DNA of 64,000 nt from Psettodes erumei. Its lineage: Eukaryota; Chordata; Actinopteri; Pleuronectiformes; Psettodidae. Position numbers and translations under genes: made by a program. The stretch covers positions 2,232,001 through 2,296,000 of the forward strand of contig JAFBJZ010000772.1 in NCBI GenBank assembly GCA_016785225.1. Direction: 5' to 3'. Below, one piece after another: positions 57,101 through 64,000 of the stretch; the stretch's first letter is position 1, and the number at the start of each line of letters is the position of its first letter. Under the pieces are notes generated by a model. That model made no database searches. It was given only the letters and a program-made list of their open reading frames with translations, and had not been told where the DNA came from.

Positions 57101-60100
57101 GAATGTTTCTTGTGTTGTTAGTGAAGACAGCAGGGCCACGGCGCTGGGTGTCGTCTGTGTTCGTATCCCGTGCAGCCTTGTAGTACACTCCATCTTCGTA
57201 AAGTGTGCTGTGGTTCATTAATGAGCTGTGGAAGGGTTCAGATTAATTGAAGAGCCCACGGACGTGTAATTACAGGAAAAAGACTTAGAGATATCCCCAG
57301 CCCCCCTGAGACAGAACCCCCCCCCAGGCTAAATGATGCTGTTATTGATCGTTGTGTGTAAAATGATACTGTAATTTCTCTGTCTCGACTGTTGCAATAG
57401 ACGCAGGTTAATTGGATCAGACCCTATAAAGAGGAAAAAGGAAAAAAAATCATTGATGCTGAACAAGCCATAAAGGTTTGATTTGTAATGTAGGTGCTGC
57501 GTAGCTGGAGGATCGTGCTTAATATGCAATGAGGTTAATTAACGGTAAGATGAACGGGTGTGGTGCTCCACAGACAGGGCCCGGCCCCTCCCTGCTCACA
57601 TCCATGGTGTCTGGTGTTTGGTCAGGTGTCTGCGGAGCGCTGGGATGATGATGGAGGCTGCTGACGCTTTACTGACAGCTCTTTGTGGCAAACACCTCGC
57701 ACAGCATGGCTCTTCTGAAAAGTTGTGAAACAGGAGAAGACTCGAGTCCCCCCAGAAAAAAAAAAATCCCGACGCGAGAGCCAAAATAACATCAGTGAGT
57801 CATAGTTGCCTCCAGGCCACGTTGACTTTATCTCCTCTGTCTCAACATGCAGGCTGGTCCTCTCACCAGCAACTTTAATTAAAACGAGAGTCAGAGTCAC
57901 CACATATTTAACCTTGGTGTAATATTGTACAACTGTGAGGTTTAAAGGATTGAAAACAACCGTGCTTTATTGTGGTCGGTGGCGAGTTTGCACAAACTGT
58001 GCCGAGATTTGCTTTCCCGTGACTCCCAAAAAATAAATCCAGACACCTTTGTGCAATACAAATGACATTATATTAGCAAATGACTTACAACCTCTCTTGT
58101 CGAGCGGCGGTTGAGTCATATTTTGTCGGGAAAAGAAGGAAAGGAGATGGTAAAGGTTTTCATTCCTAATATAGGGAAGGTCTGGTTCACTCTGTATGCC
58201 TCTACTTGCCCATGGATTGTCTACATTTCCTCTCATTTGTGCCAATCAAAGCAAACTGAGGAAGACGCATACCTTTGGCTGTTGGAAATTTACTGATATG
58301 ACAAATGACATATTAGAGTGAAATAGACTTCATGGAGTGCTGCCACCTGTCCTGACAGATACTTACTGTCGGGTATGTAAATCGATTAAACCCTTGCCTC
58401 CAAAAAGAAAGTAAAAAGCAGGCGAACCTCAAGGAAAAAAGCAATTAATATCTAATTAATTCAGTTGTTCAGAAGGGTGTGATCCACAGTAGTGTGTGCA
58501 GCCCCAGTTTAGACACTGTTAGTCCACATAAAATGCTGCGGTGCTATTAAAGTGCGTGTGCTGTTCTTGACCTGTGCAACCAGTGAAGCCCTGAGCTGCC
58601 AAATTAGCTCCAAGGGTGGAAACGGAGTCCAAAAAGGCATGTAGGTGCAATAACTGAGAATATCCATGACGGGAAACTGTGATATCTCAGGGCCATGCAC
58701 CTTCGGTTGAAGGTAATAAAGCAGCACAACCGCATTAAATGGTGTTTTTGTCACTGGCAGGAAGAACGCTGCCAGTTAAATAGTTGCTGTTTTTTCTTTT
58801 GAGATGAAGTGAGCGGATTCCAAAGTCCTGCACGATCAAGGGAATAAAAATTTTCCCCTGAAGCCACAGTCGGCAGATCTTTGCCAGAGGGACGGCCCAG
58901 GGCTGCGCTGCTGCCTCTTGTTAGTCGATTGGAAGTGCAAAGCCATCTATTTAGCACACGGTATTATGCCCGGTGCCCCGACTGGAGCCGGAGCTGCCAC
59001 TTCAGTTGCACTGAAGGTTCCTGCGAAGGGGGAAAATACGCGTGGCCTTACTCTGAACCACACCTGGATGCGCTCAAGGGCCAGTCCAAGTGTTAACTGG
59101 TTTCCACCGCCTCAGGGCTCTGTTCACTCCGAGAGTAACGCTGCGGTGAAAAAGCGCTGTCTTACTCATTTGTTTTAATGAGACCACTGTGCTGGCACAG
59201 CGGAGGTTTGCCTCAAACACTCCTCGGGCAGCAAACAGGGTGGGCACAGCTGAAAAACAAAAAAGTCAGTTCTGGCTCTTGGGTTTGTTGTGGAATAATA
59301 TGCAGTGTCATCATCTGCAAGCAAAAAAAATGGTGCGTCCAGATTTAAATGATTATCATGTCTTACCGCTCTCTACAGCCAGGTTGTGCTTTTTACGTAG
59401 TGCAGCTTTAAACCAAACCTCTAGGAGTTGCGCAAAAGAAAATTTAAATGAATTTGCATTTCCATCCACTTCACTGATGCAACTATTAGGAGCTGAGTAC
59501 ATAAAAGTTAAATGGGCGGTGGTGCTAATTTTCCAGTCGGGTGCCGTTAAACCACAGCTGAAGAAGAGGGCACCACCAAAAGAGCAAACCTCAAACAAAC
59601 AAAAACAACGTGGAAAATGTGAACGTGCAGGTTTGAGTCTCTGCGCAGATCTGAGGTTTTTGTCTGATGCTGTTTTTCATGCGTAGATCAGAGAGTTTAT
59701 TTGCTAAGTCTGGTTCACGACAAAAAAACTTTTCTATCACAACCGACCATATAATCTTTTTTGGCGATAAATACTTTTGCCTTCAGATGTACAACGCTTA
59801 ATACAAACTAGTTTGTCTCACTCCGGGGCTCTCTCAATTCTGTATTCAACTTGAAGTTTCTCCCGAGTGAATCAAATTGTTACCATGCATGATGCAGACA
59901 GCTTATGAGGACTGACTCTCGGCTAAATGTAAAGATATGCCGGTTGGGCTCGAGGTTGAGCAATCAGTCTCGGGGGACATTTAATACATTTTAAGTACAT
60001 CATGCGCGAGGATGGACATGCTGGAAGTCTGGCGAATGTGAGCTGTGATTCGAGGTAGGCTTCAGGAAGCCTCTAAGCCCAAATTTGTTGCTTTGATCAG

Positions 60101-62845
60101 TGTTACGTTATAGTTGACTAAAACTACAGGAAGTACAGTTTTCTGCCTCATCTGCAGTAGAAAAAAAAGAGGGGAACAAGTCTTTTCACAAAGTAAAATG
60201 ACCCCTTTGTCTCAGTACAGAGGATGCGTAGTGTTTTGGGTGGCTTTTCCAGATGGCTGACACATGTTCATTTGCTTTCCAGCTGCTATCAGTCTCTTTT
60301 TCGCAGTAAGGTGATCTGCGCTCGCGATTCCCAGCTGTATCTTTTCAGCAAATTCCAAGGTATCAGCAGTCAAACACTCTCTCATCTTTCGTCTAAGACC
60401 CAACTTTACCCCATAAAAAAAAAAACGCCGCCACACCCCTCACATGAGAGAATCAAATGGAGTGAGGAGAAGACAGAAAGTGGATGAATGAAACATAAAC
60501 AAGATGAGATAAAACGCTTTTGATTTTACCCATAGTATCTTTTTTTCATATAGCTTACTTTAGGCTGTGTTTCTGACACTGGAAGTAAATCGAGAGCTCT
60601 CCGTCAGACAGTGCAGCCCACGCAGAGGAAATCTGAAATCACTCTGCCATTTTAGATAAGAAACTCAATTTCTGTCAGATCCCAGAGCCAAGATCTCTGC
60701 TGTGCAAAGCCTGGAGAATCTGCCCCTGCTTGTCTCCTGATGCAGTTTAACAGTACTGATTGACGGTACCGGCTACTTTTCCAATTGCATTCAAAGCAGT
60801 TGTCACGAGAGAAGCTGTTCAAGAGTGGAGGCTTTGTTTTTTTTATTAGTGCTGTCTCCTTTTTTTGCATATAGTGCCTTCATGCATTTTTAAAAATCTC
60901 CACCTATGACCCACACACATCCAATAAAATACCCACAGGGCTCATTTGCATTATTTTACAACATCTCCAGTTGCTGGGGATTTTTTGTCCTCCTGCTTTC
61001 TTTTTCTGCCTCTCACACTCGAGTCTTTCTATTGAATGTGCACTCAGACACCTACCTTTCCCACAAAATTTTTCTATTCATATACCAAGTCCTTCTTTTT
61101 GCACCTGCGAATCTTCTGTCACATTGTAGCAGCCTGACAAAGAACTGAAGCCCTGGTCTCATAGAGGCAACTGTCAGCCAGTTTAGTTTTTTTTTTTTTG
61201 CACAATGGAGGGTAGAAAAAAAATGTCTTCCGAGGCATCCAATTGGAACCACACAGGCAAACGGCTCAAATAAAACCAGGCCGGGAAGACTCAGACAGCT
61301 ACAGAAAGCATGAAGGGTGTATGAAAAGGGATCTGGGAGATCCAGAGATGAGCATAGACAGGCCTCACAGCAATCTGCAGCTCTGCCGACATCCATACAG
61401 CTGGAATCTTGCTTTTATCAACACAACTGAAAGCAAAGCAAATACGATGGGGAGAAAGGTTTATTTGGCGAGGACATTAAAAATCATCCATTACACTGAC
61501 AGCCATGCATGCAGCGACAACATGAGCCTTTATTCTTGCTTAATCAGTGCTTTCATGCCATGCTTAAACTCTGCTTTTTCCCCCCCTCAAGCCTCTCCAG
61601 CAAAACACACATCAGAGATTGATATACGATCAAGCAGAGAATAATGCATCTTCCACCCATAGAACTGTGAGAACAATTGCAAACAGTTTATGTAGTGAAC
61701 AGCTAAAGGCTGAAGAATCAAACGCTGTTGAGTTCCAGGAGATGATTGGATCCTGGATAAAGAGAGTTTAGTGTAACAATTAAACCCATCTCTGTTGTAT
61801 ATTTCCGACTACCTCAACATGCTTCAGAGACCATTAATCCTCTCCTGCTGCTCTCAGTGTGGCGCTCTGAACCTCTGGGTTGTGACATAAGTGTGTAATG
61901 CTGATTGGACTTGATGGCTCATGCTGTTCTTTGGTCTGAAAACCAGTGAGGAACAACTGGACACCCCTCTGTGCCGCGCTGTGAGCTCAGTGATAAAACC
62001 CTTAACTTGTCAGGCTAGTTAAATTATTTTCTGACAGTGCGCTTTGTTTGCCAATAATGCTAACCATTTTCCCCTCACGGCGACTCGCTAATTACATCCA
62101 CTGCAGTTAGGTGCCACTTTTTAGACTACCTGACGTCATTAGCTGCCGCTAGTACTTTCACTGCTCCACGTGGGACGGCCCTGCGTCATACTCCCAGGAA
62201 TTTACCAGCCCGTTTTCGAATGCGAGGGCATGTGAGAAAACGGAAGCAGCAATTTCAAATGTGTCTCTCTGTGGCTGCAGCATATCTGCTCGGCTAATCC
62301 TCAACACAAAGCCTGGATGAGCAGCACCTTTTGTGTGTGTCAGAATGGCAGGCTTAAGAAACAGGCCCTGGCATGCACTGCTCCCCACACACCGGCGGCA
62401 ACACTGCGGTAACTTAGCTAACACTGAGAACATCCACAGCGATGTGGAGGAATAACACGGGCAGGGATGAGGACGCCTCCATGCTTCCATACATAAATGC
62501 ACGAACACATAAATGCATGCCCACAGGACAAATCTGTAGCGTCTGTTTAACACCTGCAAATGTCCTTGCACGTGTGCTTAGCTTAGTTTTCTCCTGCAGT
62601 ACCTTGTAGATATCTGCTGACTTAATTTGAGTGGTGATCCCAGACAACGCACACAGACACTTCGAACTTGGAATGAATGTCTGGGGCTGGGAGCAAACAG
62701 CAGAAAAAGATGGATGTCTTCATTCATGTGTGAAATAGAGAGAGCGAGGTGAGGGTAAGAAATTGAGACAAGTTCAGAGAGGAGTGTGAATTTAGTTTGG
62801 TCTTGGTGGCAGGTAAACGAAATGGGGATGTCTGAAGTGCGCTAG

Positions 62846-63000
62846 TGGTGGAAAATACAAAATACATTCAGTCAAGTACTGTGCAATACAATTTTCAGGT
62901 ACTTGCGCTTGAGTATTTCGATTTATTACTGCCTGCTACGTCTGCTTAACCACATTTCATTGAGAATTTTTACACTTTTTACTACATTTATCATTAGGAT
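62846..63000 (+). repeat. Fish interspersed repeat of the 'tacttgagtatttc' type
   Basis: 'gtcaagtactgtgcaatac', 'ttttcaggtacttgcgcttg', 'agtatttcgatttattactg' and 'cactttttactacatttatc' match a very common fish repeat. It is a different family from the one above. Confidence 0.6.
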
Positions 63001-64000
63001 TTTGTGTGAGGATTAAGATTACATCCAATGATTTCAATTAAAAAATTGAATTTAAAATGTTCTCTTATTTCATTAAAAAGTGAAACATCATCATCAGGGT
63101 TTAATAAAAAGGTTTAATACAATGCAGTATGTGTAGACACAAATGGTTGTACGCTCACAGACATACAAAAAAGCCTTTTCTTTGCATGTTTCTGTGCTTG
63201 CGTGTGAGTCACTCTTGTATTCTCGCACATGGGGGTGTCTGCTTTTACATCCTGCAACCTATGAGGTGTTCAGAGAAACTCCTACTGAGATCCCACAAGC
63301 ATACAGAGAGTCAGGTTGTTGTCATCAGCTTGACTGCTGACGCATTGGAGCCATTTTTATGCCTAAGACTTGACTGAACGGTCTGAATATTTCCAGTGAA
63401 GTTCAGATTCATCCAGGGGTCAAGTGGGGAAAAAAAAATTAACTTCCTTTCATGAATCGCTTTATCAGTTCATTTAAAGCCACTTTAATTAAAAAAATGT
63501 TTTCTCTACTACCTTAAACTTGGGACATGCTGTTGTGGAGCGTAACACATTTAAACACTGCCATTTTCATTAACACCGTCTTGTAACTCCACTCCAGAAG
63601 GCAAACCCATTTTGGCAGCCCAGTGTTGGATCAGAACAAACCACCTGTCATCTTATTTCTGCACATGGCCTCCTCTGTCAAATAACTCCCTCACATTCCT
63701 CCCTGTGCCCCGCGCAGCACCTGTGATTGGCTCGCCCATCGCCATCACAGCTGTCAGGTTCGCCCTCACCGTTAATTAAAGTGACAGACCTCCCAAAAAG
63801 CTGTTTGTTCTTACAGCTTGGTTGTTGTTCAGCTGCACATATCACAGCCAGAATGTAAAAGTGTCAAGAAATATTATGGAATAAATAGCAGTTACATGTC
63901 CTGGATTATGGGGCTCCAGTTAATGATGCGTCGTGCAGCGTGTTCTGGGTGAACAGCAGTGCACTGAAATGAACTCAAATGTGAAGACACTGTAAGATTC

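Larger units (their letters stand above)
48494..64000. other. Gene-free flank upstream of rgma
   Basis: About 15.5 kb in which I recognise no exon. Open frames up to 165 codons (for example 59189-59686) lack known motifs. Notable content is listed separately: interspersed repeats (49.63, 53.9 and 62.85 kb), a CpG-rich patch (50.55-51.3 kb), a CTG array (51.70 kb) and TAAT-rich clusters (57.0-57.3 and 63.7-63.8 kb). In other vertebrates the region 5' of RGMA is a gene desert, which fits. Confidence 0.5.

Noticed and set aside
59189..59686. 165-codon plus-strand ORF
   Set aside because: No known domain, no splice context and mixed composition; taken as a chance frame in the gene-poor flank.
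1..64000. CRISPR arrays, bacterial operons, tRNA or rRNA genes, viral or toxin genes
   Set aside because: None were seen. The repeats are microsatellites, decayed interspersed elements and one Tc1-like transposon, and no cloverleaf or rRNA core was noticed by eye.

Overview
This is nuclear DNA from a ray-finned (teleost) fish, probably a spiny-rayed one. The genes are split by GT-AG introns, the encoded proteins align with vertebrate proteins, and the interspersed repeats are types common in percomorph fish. The species cannot be read from the window. The gene order is st8sia2 (last exon, +), fam174b (-), the lncRNA chaserr (+), chd2 (+), rgma (-). As I remember it, this is the order on human chromosome 15q26.1.

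Layout. 1-3.8 kb: end of an st8sia2 intron, its last coding exon and 3' UTR. 3.8-8.8 kb: fam174b in full on the minus strand. 8.8-12.5 kb: intergenic, with one promoter-like patch. 12.5-18.3 kb: a spliced, polyadenylated, apparently non-coding transcript of five exons whose position, orientation and motifs fit chaserr. 19.1-37.7 kb: the complete chd2 gene, with a non-coding first exon, 38 coding exons and a 3' UTR. 37.7-38.5 kb: a decayed Tc1/mariner-type transposon. 39.0-47.0 kb: rgma in full on the minus strand, with a CpG-rich 5' end reaching about 47.6 kb. 47.7-64 kb: no gene recognised; it holds repeats, a CpG-rich patch and AT-rich homeodomain-motif clusters, as expected of a gene-poor flank of a developmental gene.

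How the genes relate. Chaserr lies just upstream of chd2 on the same strand; in mammals it lowers Chd2 output in cis. Here its poly(A) signal is about 0.8 kb before the chd2 promoter. Chd2 is a tandem-chromodomain SNF2-type remodeller. St8sia2 makes polysialic acid, rgma is a GPI-anchored guidance molecule and BMP co-receptor, and fam174b is a small type I membrane protein. The st8sia2/fam174b and chd2/rgma pairs are convergent, while fam174b and chaserr are divergent.

The main anomaly is that chd2 reads as intact except for three single-base indels, in coding exons 9, 18 and 34. Everything else in the gene is conserved, including splice phases, so sequence or assembly errors are more likely than decay.
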